From Colocasia esculenta (taxonomy: Eukaryota > Streptophyta > Magnoliopsida > Alismatales > Araceae), in the NCBI GenBank assembly GCA_014218235.1, contig CM024766.1, forward strand, positions 17,333,346 to 17,397,345: 64,000 nt of DNA, in the 5' to 3' direction. The translations under genes and the position numbers were made by a program. Below the pieces are notes generated by a model that worked only from the letters and a program-made list of their open reading frames with translations, was not told where the DNA came from and ran no database searches. Positions 20,703-33,220 of the stretch are shown in pieces (the first letter of the stretch is position 1; each line of letters opens with the position of its first letter).

Positions 20703-22970
20703 GTCTTGAACTCTCTTGACCAGTCCATCCTTATTGACACACATTGCCTTCTTGTGATACGTTCTTGAAGTACATTAATGATATTGGAGTCATGGACTCA
20801 AAACTCGTTCTCGACACCCATGAGTCAACGGGCTCATTGAGATACATGCCAGTGTTGCGCAATACAAACCTGACTGAGGGCCCGTATCTAGTCCTGGAGA
20901 TTCTGGCAAAGTCCTGTTACCTATGGGTGTGATTGTCGGATTCGCCCCCAACAAAGTCCTGTTTACCCCAAGTTGTTGATTGCTCAGTTTCCCAAAGACG
21001 TTCGTTACCACAGGAGTTGATTGTTAGGCTGATCCCCTAACAAAGTCGTGTGCCTGGCGTGGTGCGGAATCATGATTGGTGCTTAGCATGACACATACTT
21101 ATTACATGTGATATACTTGCTTGACTTGACTTATTACTCGCTACTGCGTGCTAATCCTTAACTTGAGTGGTATAGGGACATACTTGCTTGAGGCACTAGT
21201 AGACCCTGCGTGATATGAAAAGTACATTCTTGTGGAGTGCCCAGAATAGGTTACTCAAAATGCTTAGTAGTGAATTGCCATGTGTACTTGCACTTTCCAT
21301 TGCTATCTTGATCTCTTGAAAGATATTCTAGTGATTTTCTTGCGTGAAAGAACTTTCTTGTATAATCCTGATTGTTCCCTCTTCAGTGATATTAACACAT
21401 GAGTTATCCTGACCTTCTTGAACTATTGTCCATGTTTATTACTTCCAAATGTGAATACTCCCCTGTATATGCAATATACCTTCTACCGTGATAATCTCTT
21501 TTACTTGATCGTCCTTCTCACATAATATCTCGAATTCATTGGACATCTCTTGAACACATTGCTAATTATGTTTTCACTAGATTTATCATGCATATTAGAA
21601 TATCTTGTTTATACTCGTGCCTGCCTGACTAAAATGTTAATTACTTATATCATTGCTCGCACATTGAGATGTAAATCCTACTAGGCTAGTTTGCTCATAC
21701 CTACTTTCCTAAAATTTTCAGGAAGCGAGAATGAAGAATAAAGCTTAATGATGGGATTGTGTGTTGAGCGTGAATTACACTTTAGAGAGCCTTTCTTGAT
21801 TCTAGTTAGTGAGAGATTAACCATCATTGAAATTTTATCTTTCTTTGAGAGATAGCTAAGACTGGTAAGTAGAGAGTTGTTCTTATTTTGACATTGGATA
21901 TTGTATTAATCATTTATTATGATGAATAGAGCTTTGATTATTAAATTATGGGCCCTACTGGTATTAGTCATTGTTTATGGCTTCTGAATGCATACTTGTT
22001 CGTCGCATTCCCGATTAATTCCGCTGCTAAAAATCGGGGGCGTGACATTGCAGATGTTTACCTGGAGAACATGCAGGTGGCAAGATTGATTGCCATCTGA
22101 TGCATGAGGATGGCAAGGTCAACTATCATTTGGTTTTCTAAATGGCAGCTCATGTGGTATTGGTAGCAAGATTCCTTCTTGTCTGATTGTTCTTATCTGG
22201 CTGCCCCAATAACCGCACACATTCTCATGTGCGGATTGTCATTCTCCCCACTTCCCAGAGCACCCTCTGGACATGGCCACTTTTGGGCAAGAGGACCGCC
22301 ACCATTGCAGACTGTTGACCCCTTTAACTGCTGATTGGCCTTTCCTCATTGGCTCAAACACTTTAACTTGGATTGCCACCTCAAAATTATGTTTTAACTA
22401 GTTGACACCCGTGCGATGCACGGAAATAGTTTAGATATAATTTTTTTTATGTATTCATAAAAATATTTATTTAAATTTTATATGTATATATAAATTTCCT
22501 ACAATTTGAAATCATCTCATATTAATTTTATTAAATCTTATTTTTTAAATAAATTAATAATTATCAACTATTAAAAAAATCTTCCTTCAGCATATTACAT
22601 ATGGTTCTTGTAAATGGCATGTATAAACTTATAAAGTTTTATATTAAACAATGCACCAATTCCAAGAAAAAGATCTATTCAAACAAAAAAATTCAAATAT
22701 ATTACATTAAAAATGAATACAACAATTTGAAGAAAAGCACCATACAACACTGGATAAATATAAAGAGAAAAAATAAGTTAATTTTTCTAATACAAAGATA
22801 GTCGATGTAGATGTAAGGATCCAAACAAATGATGCAGTTGCAACTTTCAAAGTGAATATCTATGTTGCTAAGATATAGGGGACATTGAAATTTTCAGTCT
22901 GTCAAGAAAAAAAGGTACAGAATTACATAAGATAACATAAATTATATCAAAAAAAAAAAAAGTGTGTAGC

Positions 22971-23530
22971 GCTACAGTAATTCTGTAACTGCTACAGTAG
23001 CTTGCATAAAATAACAATTTTTATGTTATATTTTTTATATTAAAAAACTATAAAATAAAAAATCTAATGTTATCTAATCAAAATTTTAAAAACAAATTTA
23101 AATAAAACATAAAAAAAGAAAAAGTTTGAATCTACTGTTACTCACTGTAGCACGCTACAGTAATTCTGTGACTGCTACTGTAGCTTGCATAAAATAACAA
23201 TTTTTATGTTACTTTTTTATATTAAAAAACTATAAAATTAAAAATCTAATGTTATCCAATCAAATTTTTAAAAACATAAAAATAGAAAAAGTTTGATTCT
23301 ACTATTACTCACTGTATCACGCTACAATAATTCTGTAGCTGCTACAGTAGCTTGCATAAAATAACAATTTTATGTTATCTTTTTAATATTAAAAAAACTA
23401 TAAAATAAAAAATCTAATGTTATCCAATCAATTTTTTAAAAACAAATTTAAATAAAAACATAAAAATAGAAAAAGTTTGAATCTACTGTTAGTCACTGTA
23501 GCTACTGTTACTCACTGTAGCACGCTACAG
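22971..23530 (+). repeat. ~180-bp tandem repeat, three units
   Basis: Units begin GCTACAGTAATTCTGT or its variants at 22971, 23154 and 23321, with a partial unit at 23524. Each holds TAGCTTGCATAAAATAACAA and ends near ACTCACTGTAGCAC. Confidence 0.85.
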
Positions 23531-23681
23531 TACTACTCGTCAAGTGCATGGCGGGGCGGAGGGAAGAAGAGGACGGGGGAGGAGGAGGAGTGCATGGCGG
23601 GGCGGAGGGAGGTGGCGAGGTCTGCCATGAGCTTGTGGCGGCGAGGTCGGCCATGAGCTCGCATTTGGGAATCGAGAGCGG

Positions 23682-24179
23682 GAGAGAGATCTCCAACACT
23701 GCTGGGCGCCGGGCGCCGTCTTCTCCGGCAGGGAGAAGCTGAGATCCGAAAAGGAGAGGGAGTGCGGTGGCGGCGATGTGGAGGATTTTGGGGTGAGGTG
23801 GTTCCTTTTATAAACGGGATCAACCCATGGGATCCCGGATTTCGTCAGGGGTTCAACGTGGAGGTGGTGGGGGACGAAGTGATCATGGGTGGAGGGCGGA
23901 TGAGGGATCTCCGTTCGCCAAGACTGCTGGAGAGAGAGAGATCTCCAACACTGCTGGGTGCCGGGCGCCGTCTTCTCTGGCAGGGAGAAGCTGAGATCCG
24001 GAAAGGAGAGGGAGTGCGGTGCGGTGGCGGCGATGTGGAGGAGTTTAGGGTGAGGTGGTTCCTTTTATAAACGGGATCAACCCATGGGATCCTGGATTTC
24101 GTCAGGGTTTCAACGTGGAGGTGGTGGGGACGAAGTGATCATGGGTGGAGGGCAGATGAGGGATCTCCGTTCGCCAAGA
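23682..24179 (+). repeat. ~250-bp tandem duplication in the Helitron
   Basis: Two GC-rich copies (23682-23924 and 23930-24179) with shared landmarks CTCCAACACTGCTGGG, GGCAGGGAGAAGCTGAGATC and ATCAACCCATGGGATCC, differing by few bases. Confidence 0.85.
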
Positions 24180-25020
24180 GGAGTCCATGCATACAGATAC
24201 GTGTATGCATTTGGAAAGATGGCCATATTGGCGACGCAGTATAGACATGGTGTCTTTGCATGTGATGCAGGGGTGATATGTGGGCTGCTGGCGAGACTGG
24301 TGAACTCGATGATGGACCTGCACAACTGGGCGCTCATGTTGTCAGGTCTGACGATAAACGCCAAGGTGGCGTTCGAGATCTCGGAGCTGCTGCCGCACCT
24401 GGGCCAGCGCATATAAAGGAGCACTGCCGGCGGGCCATGGCCTTCACCGAGTGCATGCAGAAGCTTGGCGGCGTTAGGGTGGTCGGAGCGGTGTGCACGG
24501 GACGGGCGACGGCGGCAGGATGCGGGCGGGCAGGCCGTGGCCGCACGACCAAGAGTCGCTGCTCACCTGCATGATGGGTCAAAGCACGTACATGGATACC
24601 TCGTCGTCAGGCCTGTCACTGCAGAGTCCATGAACCCCGACGACATAGTTCACCACTGGCAGCGTTTGGTTGGCCGGGGCGGTGTGGACGGGTCGGGCGA
24701 CAGCGAGGAGGATGGGTTGAAGCAAGAAGATGAAGAAGAGAAGAAGAGAGAGACTAAAACTTACTGATATATACGACGATGGCGTGCAACGCTGCAACGG
24801 ATGAAAAGTTTTAGTGCAGTTGGTTAACTGGAGGTTAAAGACTTCTGTAAGTGAAGAATGATCATCATACATTAGATACAGTTTCAAAAGGGACCTGCTC
24901 GGCGTACCTGATGGTGGCCAGAGACGCCGTCGTCATGGGGAAGGTGTACGACCACCACGCGACGGAGAACCTGCAACAAACCTGCGCAGACATGGCGAAT
25001 GAAGACCATGGGGATCGAAA
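24180..25020 (+). other. putative captured genic segment in the Helitron
   Basis: GC-rich sequence with a plus-strand stretch translating to MDLHNWALMLSGLTINAKVA and then EISELLPHLGQRI, which reads like real protein but which I do not recognise. It closes at a stop near 24416 and continues in other frames. It may be exons taken from a host gene. No function is claimed. Confidence 0.35.
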
Positions 25021-25545
25021 ATAAGGCCGCGGTGGGAGGGTTTGTTTAGGAGGGTTTGTTTAAATTGTGTAACTGAGGAAGTGAGAAGTTAGATGGAGGG
25101 AGAGATCGATGGCACCGGAGAACGTGGAGGGAGAGTAGTTAATGGAACTGCAGGAAGTGTGAGAGGGTGCGGAAAATAAGTGGTTGGTGCGGGAGTGGGT
25201 GCGGACTTTTGCGTTTTGTAACTGCCAAAGTGAGAAGTGAGACGGAGAGAGACAGAGATCAGGAGGGTAGATTATTGTGGTGGTGCCACGTGGCTGCTTC
25301 AAACTGGTTTTATATATATAGTATAGATATCCTAAACAATTTTGCACAAATTGGGGCTGTATTTCTCAACCTTGGGCCCCAATTTAAACCCCTCTGACCC
25401 CTTCGACTGCTGATTTGGCCTTTCCTCATCGGCCCAAACACTTTAACTTTGATTGCCACCTCCAAAATATGTTTTAATATTCATAAATTGTACAAATTGG
25501 GGCTGTATTTCTCAACCTGGGGTCCCAAGTTAAACTCCTTGCCCT

Positions 25546-28500
25546 CTTTGCAGGGGTTAGTTTGGGGGAGGGCCAAAGAGAAGGTAAAAAGGGTTGGGCA
25601 GTCTTCCACCTCCATGTTCATGAGAGCCACCCCTCCCTCTTCATGCCCAAGATGGCAAGGAGCTCTAGATACATCTAAGTAAGCAGCAGAGGAGTCGTCG
25701 TTACCACCATCTTGCAGCCCACCATGGTGGCTCTCTTCCCACTCACTTTCTCTTCCATTTTCTTTCATTTCAAGCTTGTCGACCATGCACCTACACATAC
25801 GCAGGCCATCATATAGCCCTTAGATCCCATTTCCTGAGGTTTTCTGAAAGGGGAAGGAAGATGGGTGGAGTATTTGGCCACCCATCTCCCCATACCCAAG
25901 ATTGATAAGGAACCCGCATGTTGCATGCATGGTAGTTTTGTCCTCAGCATCATCTACACTTCCACAAGTTTGATGGGCATTTGTCTTTGTCATTTCACAG
26001 GGAAATGGGAGACTAGGCTGTGCAGCCCTTCATCCTTGGCCAGATGAGGAAGGAGTTAGAAGATCCATCACCACTTAGTGCTATGAGAGAGCCATCGTCC
26101 AACATGATCATCACCCTCTAAATCGAGGTAAGTGCCCTAGTGATCACACTTTCCATTTTCATTTCTGTTCCTTTCTCTCTCCAAAACTGTTTAGGCTTTA
26201 GACCCATAAAGTAACCCCCAACCCATCCATCTTGTTTTGGATGACCCCATGCCCACGCAGGGTTAGCGAAATTGGTTGATCTACAGCGACATCAGTTGAT
26301 TCTTATCTGGATCTACCTAAGGCGATTTGATTCCAGGTTGTAGCCCCATGGATCGTCAAAATTCCAATCAGATTAGCTTGGGATCTGTCGATAAAAATCG
26401 GGCTGGATTGGCTGATCTTTCAACTTAAAAAAAAAAAAGAAAAAAAAGAAAAAGAATTTCCCATCATGGCGAAGGGAGGCGGGATAGGGAGAGGAAGAGC
26501 ATGGGAAACAGGGGTGGTTTTCTTTTTTAATTTCGTCTTTCCTAATTTAAGAAAAGAAAACATGCATCTAGAGCATGATAGCCTCCATCGACTCCACGAG
26601 CCACTGGAGAACATACCTTTTATCACAGCTCAGGAAAGGAGCGAGATCCTACAGAGTGCAGGGAAAGTAAGAGAGCAGGAGGGATGACAACCGGTATTGT
26701 AAGAGAAGAACGTAAGAAATTACCTCTCCTTTGCTTATGCGGTGGCTAAGATGGCATTCTATCTCAAAGAGTATGCCTAGGCTGGCCATCGGAACAATGT
26801 TAGGGGAGAAAGAAACCATAAGAGCAGCTAGAGTTCAAGCAAATTAATTGGTTTAACAGACCAAAAGAGCCTTCCCTTTCCCAAATACTGATTCCCATAC
26901 TTATTTTGACTTCATTCCAAGCAATCATAGACCATAACTCTGCCTATTACCACCTTCAGTTCTTTTCATATTTCCTTTATAGTGTTCATTGACCTTTTCC
27001 AAGGAGTTCAGGTGGTGACATCAGAACTAAAGATTTTTTTATTTCTCTTTTTCAAATTTCTATTCATTTTGCCATAATACTTTCGAATGAAGGATCCAGT
27101 AGCAAGCAACTTCTCTAACAGCACACCCTGAAGAAAATTCTCAAATGCGTAAGAAAATCGTTACACAAGTAACGACAAATCTTCTTTCGTGTAAGCTAAA
27201 TACCACAATAACATCATCTTCCCCCAAGAAAAATAGTAACAAAAGAACTGTTGGTATTACACGCCTTCAAGTGTAGAACAAAAAGAACTGCCAACCAGTA
27301 ATCATTATGTAAAAAAAAAAAAAAAGGATATCTTTCTAGTTCTATAAGTGGAGGCAAGAATTTAATGTGGATCTGGTGGCTGATCTGCCCCCACTGTGCA
27401 ATGCCTGAACATCTAAAATATGATATTCACTTTTTTGGAAGATAGAAACAAAGAATTAGGTTTCCCCTACCAATTAGCTAATTTTGAGTACCTCTCATCC
27501 ATGTAAATCCATGAAAACAGAGAAAAAGGACACCACTGAAGTTGACCAGAACAAGGTTTTTGCTTCAGAACCAACACATGAAATCCAAATGTGGCACTTC
27601 AGGCATATTGGCATTCTCTTAACCAGATATTTTGCCTTGTGCCCAAGTAAGATAAGAGGAAACAATAATGGAAAAGAAAAATTATGAGATTAAATAAAAT
27701 CAATTATAATGTGGAGGTTAGTAAAGATTAAGGATCTACACTGTAGAAAGGATATAATGATCACTAATGCAGCTATAGTTTCCAAAAACATTATTATTGT
27801 TATCCATATGTGTCCATGTGTATTTCATTGGTTAAGAAGCATATATGGAAAATAACTATCAACAGAAGATGAAGGAAAGGGAATGGAGGGTGGGATCAAG
27901 CCTATTAAAATTATAAAGACTAAACTTTGGGTCCAGATGTAGTTGACAAAGAATCGTGTAGTAAGCAAACACTAGTGTATTGTAATTTACTGCACAAAAG
28001 CACCCATAGCACATGCACATCACCATGAAAGAAGCCATAGAAAATGAAAATAAGTGGAAAAGAAGGAAATTGCTAAAACGTTTACTAATAAACTACAGTC
28101 AGAAGATGGCTTGCAGAGATAAGATCTCTCTTAAATATTTTAGTTATCAGAAGATGTCCATTAAATACCTGCACCAACATAAAATTTCATAAATTGTAAT
28201 CATTTCAAATACACGTTCTACAAACACTTGATAAACACCCATCTCGTAAGGCATAAATTGAATTAAAAGGTATTAAGAATCCATGTATGGCTGATTGGGA
28301 ATATAGAGAGGTTGCTGGAATGATATTTATCTATCTGTAGAATGCCGCACTAACATCATGCTTGTCTTGTTCATAACATGTGAAGTTTTATAAATGGTTA
28401 AGTTGAAGAGAGTTGCAGAACTTCCTCACACAGGTCTAAAGTGAAACAAACGATATTAAAATCTTCTAATAGATAGGATATCATTGGTAAGACCTAGAAA

Positions 28501-28900
28501 TAGACTACCTTATAGCCTCACACACAAGATCACGTAGATAGGGCTGCAGTCGGCTTGACAATAGAAAAGCCTTTCCACATCAAACAATGGATGGCAAAAT
28601 CGTAGTGATTACAAATTAGAACAGAAGCATTGTTGAAGATCAGATTGGACGAGAAGGAATTACAAGGCAATAAGGTTGATAGGCTGGTTGAGACAGAGGA
28701 GAAGCGAGATCGCCAAGACTCACTAGATACAGAATAAGGTCAATTTTACGGAGAAAAGATTCTGTTACATAGCCGTAATCATCTTTTACGGAAAATTTTG
28801 GCTCAAAGAAAAGCGGACCATTTCGCTTTCTAATATATAGTCATTATCACAGAAATCGCCTTTCCAACTATAAATAAATAAATAATCTGCGCTGGCCCGC
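25546..28900. other. intergenic, no gene recognised
   Basis: Mixed-composition sequence with only short, isolated frames and no recognisable domain, transposon end or RNA gene. An A-rich tract is at about 26428-26456 and a poly(A) run near 27310. Confidence 0.4.
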
Positions 28901-29700
28901 GTGGAATCTGCGCTTCCTCTTCCCCACCTATACTTGCAACGTACAGTCTAGGTGAGAAGAAATTTGAGATCAGAAGATGGTGCCCTGTAATGTAGGGAGG
29001 ACGCTCGGAGGACCGTCAGGTCACAAGAGCGTCTTGCCGTCACTGGCTTCTCTCCACGGGGTGTTTTGTGAGGAAAGGGGGAGGGGGCGATACAGAGGGT
29101 AGGTTTCCCCACATGGCGACGGAGCGGCAAGGTTTCGGGAAGGTGAACAGTGGAAAAACAAGCAACAAACAGTAAGACGTGTAGCAGTGGTCTGCAAAGG
29201 GATCTCTGCAATTGGCGCTATAAAAGTGGAGACCAAGGCGGGGCTGCTCACCTTGCGCTGGGCGGTGCAGCTGAGCCGCACAAAAGCAGAGAGGCAGACG
29301 AAGAAGACGGGGACTTCGACAACACTCGCAATCGACCTGGCCCTAGGCAACGGCCGTGAAAACGCGAAGAAGAAGACGAGCCCAAGATGTCCTTGCTGCA
29401 GAAAGCAGATCAGCACGGTAAGAATCCGAGATGTGCGGGGTACGATAGAGGAACGAAGAAGGGACAACCACCTCCTACGGCGAATCCAGAGAAGATCGAC
29501 TGTCGGAGTTCGCCGTATTAGGGAAATTTGGCGGCGGGGATCTCCGGACAAGGTAAATCTCGATGAAATGTAGATGGGTGGAGATCTCCTGCAGATCTGA
29601 GCAAAGAGATGGTTCCACGGAGACGGCGCAGAGAGCAGGGCACTTCGACGCTGAGCGTGAGAGGGAGGAGTGAGGGAGGAATATTCTCCCCATTTTTAAA
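28901..29700. other. GC-rich segment with unrecognised frames
   Basis: GC-rich sequence with overlapping frames on both strands (plus about 29187-29573, minus about 29021-29551). Neither shows a known motif, and the overlap itself suggests composition rather than coding. It may be a decayed gene end or a transposon leader. Confidence 0.35.
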
Positions 29701-30067
29701 TCGATATAAAATGGTGAAAATAAAGTGTAACTTTTTATAACAAAAATAAGTTTTGTGATTCTTTTCCTTTAACATAAAGAAAACACATTGATAACAACCC
29801 CTGGCATGTCTACTTAAAAATAATGTGTATTTTATAAAAAAAAATACTCTTACCTTGTGTCAAGAACTAGTCAAAGAAATGTGTGTAATATATCCGTGGA
29901 TGTTGTATAATTATTAGAATAATTTTAAAAATAAATAAGAAAAGATAATTTTATATATTTGAAAATAAATAAGAAAACATAACTTTTTCAAATAAAAAAT
30001 AGATCAATTAGAATTTATTTGATATAATAAACTGAAATTGGTAATTTAAGAATTGTATTAGAGACAA
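29701..30067. other. AT-rich sequence, probably 3' side of the large Helitron
   Basis: Very AT-rich, no frame. A Helitron 3' terminus (hairpin plus CTRR on the minus strand) was looked for and not found. Confidence 0.3.
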
Positions 30068-30975
30068 CTAATATATTGACAATTTGTATGCATTATTATG
30101 TTCATTGATGTATTTCATTATCTCTTAGAGTCTTAGAGAATCAAATATTTTTGACTATTGAACTTGATATCTTATAAATAAGGATCTAAGTAAAATGACT
30201 ATTAATAATATTATCATCGTTTAAGGGACTTTCTTTTTTCAACATAAAATATAGTTTAGAAAAAACATTATGTTAAATTTCAAAGAAAATTATTATTTTG
30301 AAAATCAATTCAGACTCAATATATATGAAAATGATAATTAATCCAAACACAATAGTTATCACAAAGTCACAAAATAAAATGAACATTTCCATCATTGACG
30401 ACAATGTCAAAGTAAGTTGTAATTGTCTCGTTTGTATGATAATCATCTTGCAAAATATTTAAAAAATAAGCTACGCACATGTAATATATTTATAAGTGTG
30501 GTATTAAAAAAATCATATATTAAAAATATTAAAATAAATCATTACATGGTTAAACTTTTTGAAATTAGAATAGAATATATTAATTTTTCTTTAAAAAATA
30601 TTTAATATATTGACAATTTGTATACATTATTATGTTCATTGATGTTTCATTATCTCTTAGAGTCTTGTAGAATAAATGTTTTTGACTATTGAACTTGATA
30701 TCTTACAAATAATGATCCAAGTAAAATTACTATTAATAATGTTATCATCATTTAAGGGACTTTTTTTCAACATAAAATATATTTTGGAAAAAGTTATGTA
30801 GAATTTCAAAAAAAAAATATTATTTTGATAATCAATTCAGACATAAATATATATGAAAATGATAAACACAATAGTTATCATAAAGTCACAAAATAAAATG
30901 AACAATTCCATGATTGAAGACAATCTCAAAGTGAGTTGTAATTGTCTTGTTTATATGTTAATCATGTCGCAAAAT
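30068..30975. repeat. ~365-bp direct duplication at the end of the RPA-like gene
   Basis: Copies at about 30068-30440 and 30602-30975 share AATATATTGACAATTTGTAT, TTATGTTCATTGATG, TGACTATTGAACTTGATATC and TTGTAATTGTCT. The right copy overlaps the end of the RPA-like pseudogene. Confidence 0.8.
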
Positions 30976-33094
30976 AAGTCTTCTTCTTTTGAATCTTTTG
31001 TTTTCTTCATTATTGTTTTCTTCTGCATTTGCATCATCTACGTCTTCATGTTCTTGAACTTTCATTTCTGATTTGTCTATATTCACACATGTATAATTGT
31101 ATTCAAATTTGTCAAACCTTTTTGTCACTTTAATTGCCAAGACATATTGATTGTTGATGCAACTTTCTATTGTAGATATATAATCTGAAATGTTTGTATC
31201 CTATAAAAATTTATGGAGAGATTAGATAATGACTTTAGAGATTACTATGAATATATAAAGAGAGGTTAGATAGTAATAGCTTTGGAGATTAAAAAATATC
31301 ATAAATGACCTTCTTTCCTTTCAATTGTTGCACTGAAATTTCAAGGATTTTTTCATGCTTCTTCATTGAAACATGTAATCCAAATATTTGATGTATCATC
31401 ATCAATGTTCACCCTTAAATTGTACTTATAAAAAAAACTATCATTTAGCATACTCACATATAATAAAGTTTAGCCTAAAGTATATATGCATTTACCTAAT
31501 TGTTGGTGTTACATCATTTCTTACGCATTTTGTACATGAATATATTTCATTCTCCTTCATAACCGTCTTGCTACAATGTTCACATGCTAAGTATTATGGG
31601 TCTTGATTTGTATTGACATCAACTACAAATATTTAGACCTCATAAAGACTATTCTGTATGAAGAAAGATCATAACATATAAATATTTATTAGATCTATAT
31701 GTCAATAGATAGAAAACATAACATCATATTGTACCTCTGCATGTCCATTTTAGTGTATTCTTTCAACTCATTGATTGAAACTTTTTCTGATTTTAAGCTT
31801 GAAGTATCTTCAGCTTTCTCATGGCCAATCCTTCTTAGTATTTCTTCTTGATTTTGTGTTGTCCTATTTAAGAAAATAACAAATAATATTTTATTAATTT
31901 TATTACTATAAAATAATATAGAATAAAAATATGTTTATAATATCTTTATTGATAAATATATGAAAATATTTCTCACCAATATTTTATTGTAGTTGTTTGG
32001 TCATTATCAAGATTAATGTAAATTTGAGTTTGATGTGTTGTTTTCAACTCAAAGTTTCCTGGTGAAAATAATAAATTAGTTAGTGTAATGAAAGAGTATA
32101 TTCACAAAATGAACAATATTTCCTAATTGAAATACTGAATAGACTGTAATTTTTTACCTCTTAATAGATGTGTTCGTAGTGATGTTGCCATTATGATTGG
32201 TTTCTCATCAATGATATCAAATATCATCTGTCCTTCTTTTTCACAAAACTTTCTAATATAGTCAGCATAATTGTATTTGAACATCAAACACAATAAAAAA
32301 TATAATGAGAAATAATTTTCTAAAACTCATAGACAATATGATAATAAATTGTGATTATAGGTACATACGAATTATCTATTAAGATGAAATTGTGTCTTTG
32401 TATTTGCTTGCAATCTGCTCTTCTTTTACTATTGTTGGTTCATCCGTTTTGATGACAATAGCTATCAAATCTACAAAAAGAAAATAATGTTACATTAATA
32501 CAAATATATGTAGCTTTTAAAAAATGTACATATCATGAATATATTCACTTATGACTTCATCTTCAGTTCTGTTGTTCAATAACTCTGATATTGTTGAGTA
32601 TGTTTCCTTTTTATCACCCGATCCTGTTGTTTCAAAGCTATTTGTGATTGTATCAAATAGACTTGTCTCTGAGATGATAGTGTCCCTTGTGAATATGATG
32701 TTGTATGGGATAGATCCTTTGTTGAACTTTGGATTTGCTTCTTTGATGTATCCATTTGAAATAAAATAGAACTTGTCTTCTGAGAGTATTTGGTCAAATA
32801 TTGATATAGTTTCTAAAAATATTGTAGCTTGTATTGTCATGCCCTGTAAAAAAAAATTCAGAATATGAGTATATAAATATATGCATATTTATCACTATTA
32901 ATAAATAAAAATATAAATAATAAGAGGAACAAAATTCTTACTTGTTCATCTACTAAGCAGATGTTGACTACTCTTCCAAATTTATTGTTCTTTGAGAAGT
33001 CATAGGGCTTCTCTTTCTTCAAAATTTTGTATTTTATCTTCCATTTCTTCAATTGAGGAGTCAATTCCTTCAACAACATATAATCACTTGACAT
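30958..33094 (-). pseudogene. RPA1-like (replication protein A large subunit) gene of a Helitron
   Basis: Minus-strand exons: 33094-32942 (MSSDYMLLKELTPQLKKW, typical RPA1-like start), 32843-32549 (GMTIQATIFLETISIF, an OB-fold strand pattern), 32470-32369 (NLIAIVIK...), then pieces near 32270-32160 (EKPIIMATSLRTHLL), 32060-31980, 31870-31735, 31640-31495 (a four-Cys zinc ribbon, CEHC...CTKC) and 31420-30958. RPA binds single-stranded DNA, and plant Helitrons often carry RPA-like genes. A shift near 32395, stops in the zinc-ribbon exon and after it, and a lost acceptor before the piece at 32270 show decay. It lies directly downstream of the helicase on the same strand. Confidence 0.8.
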
Positions 33095-33220
33095 GTTCTG
33101 TAAAAAATAAGAAGAAGTCAAATATGTGTATGAAAGTTTCAAATATTTCAATATTATAAAGATAATGATTAGAGGATATAATTGGTACTTACATTTACAT
33201 GGTTCATATATTTCCTTGTA

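Larger units (their letters stand above)
14646..22047 (+). mobile_element. solo LTR of a long-LTR Ty3/gypsy element, with nested insertions
   Basis: The left end is TGTAGCAACCCGAATTTTT (14646) and the right end is AAATCGGGGGCGTGACA (22047), the form seen in plant gypsy LTRs of the Del/Tekay kind. The 5-base duplication TTGCA flanks both sides (14641-14645 and 22048-22052). Subtracting the nested LTR element (2941 bases with its TSD) and the hAT MITE (361) leaves about 4.1 kb. There is no primer site, coding interior or second LTR, so this is a recombination-derived solo LTR. A TATA box lies near 18214. It is related to the solo LTR at 60073-63717. Confidence 0.85.
22398..25327 (-). mobile_element. 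non-autonomous Helitron
   Basis: On the minus strand it starts TCTATACTATATATATAAAA (25327) and ends with a six-pair hairpin CCGTGCATCGCACGG followed by GTGTCAACTAG (22398), the classic Helitron 3' end with CTAG. Insertion is between A (22397) and T (25328), and the neighbouring duplicate gives the unoccupied target. There is no Rep or helicase. It carries tandem repeats of about 180 and 250 bases and a GC-rich stretch (23540-25000) that looks like captured genic sequence. Confidence 0.9.
22317..25545 (+). repeat. tandem ~150-bp host duplication; copy 1 split by a Helitron
   Basis: Copy 1 is 22317-22397 plus 25328-25394; copy 2 is about 25395-25545. Both carry GCCTTTCCTCAT, AACACTTTAACTT, TGATTGCCACCTC-like and ATTGGGGCTGTATTTCTCAA in order. 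Copy 2 reads straight through the point where copy 1 holds the Helitron. Confidence 0.85.

Noticed and set aside
22212..22233. Helitron 3' hairpin (CCGCACA ... TGTGCGG)
   Set aside because: Stem present but no CTRR follows at the expected distance, and no paired start was seen.
28830..28855. Helitron end resembling TCTAATATATAG
   Set aside because: The required terminal TC/GA next to the proper target base is not formed and no partner end was found.
29021..29573. Coding gene on either strand
   Set aside because: Two long frames overlap antisense with no recognisable domain; kept only as an unassigned GC-rich segment.
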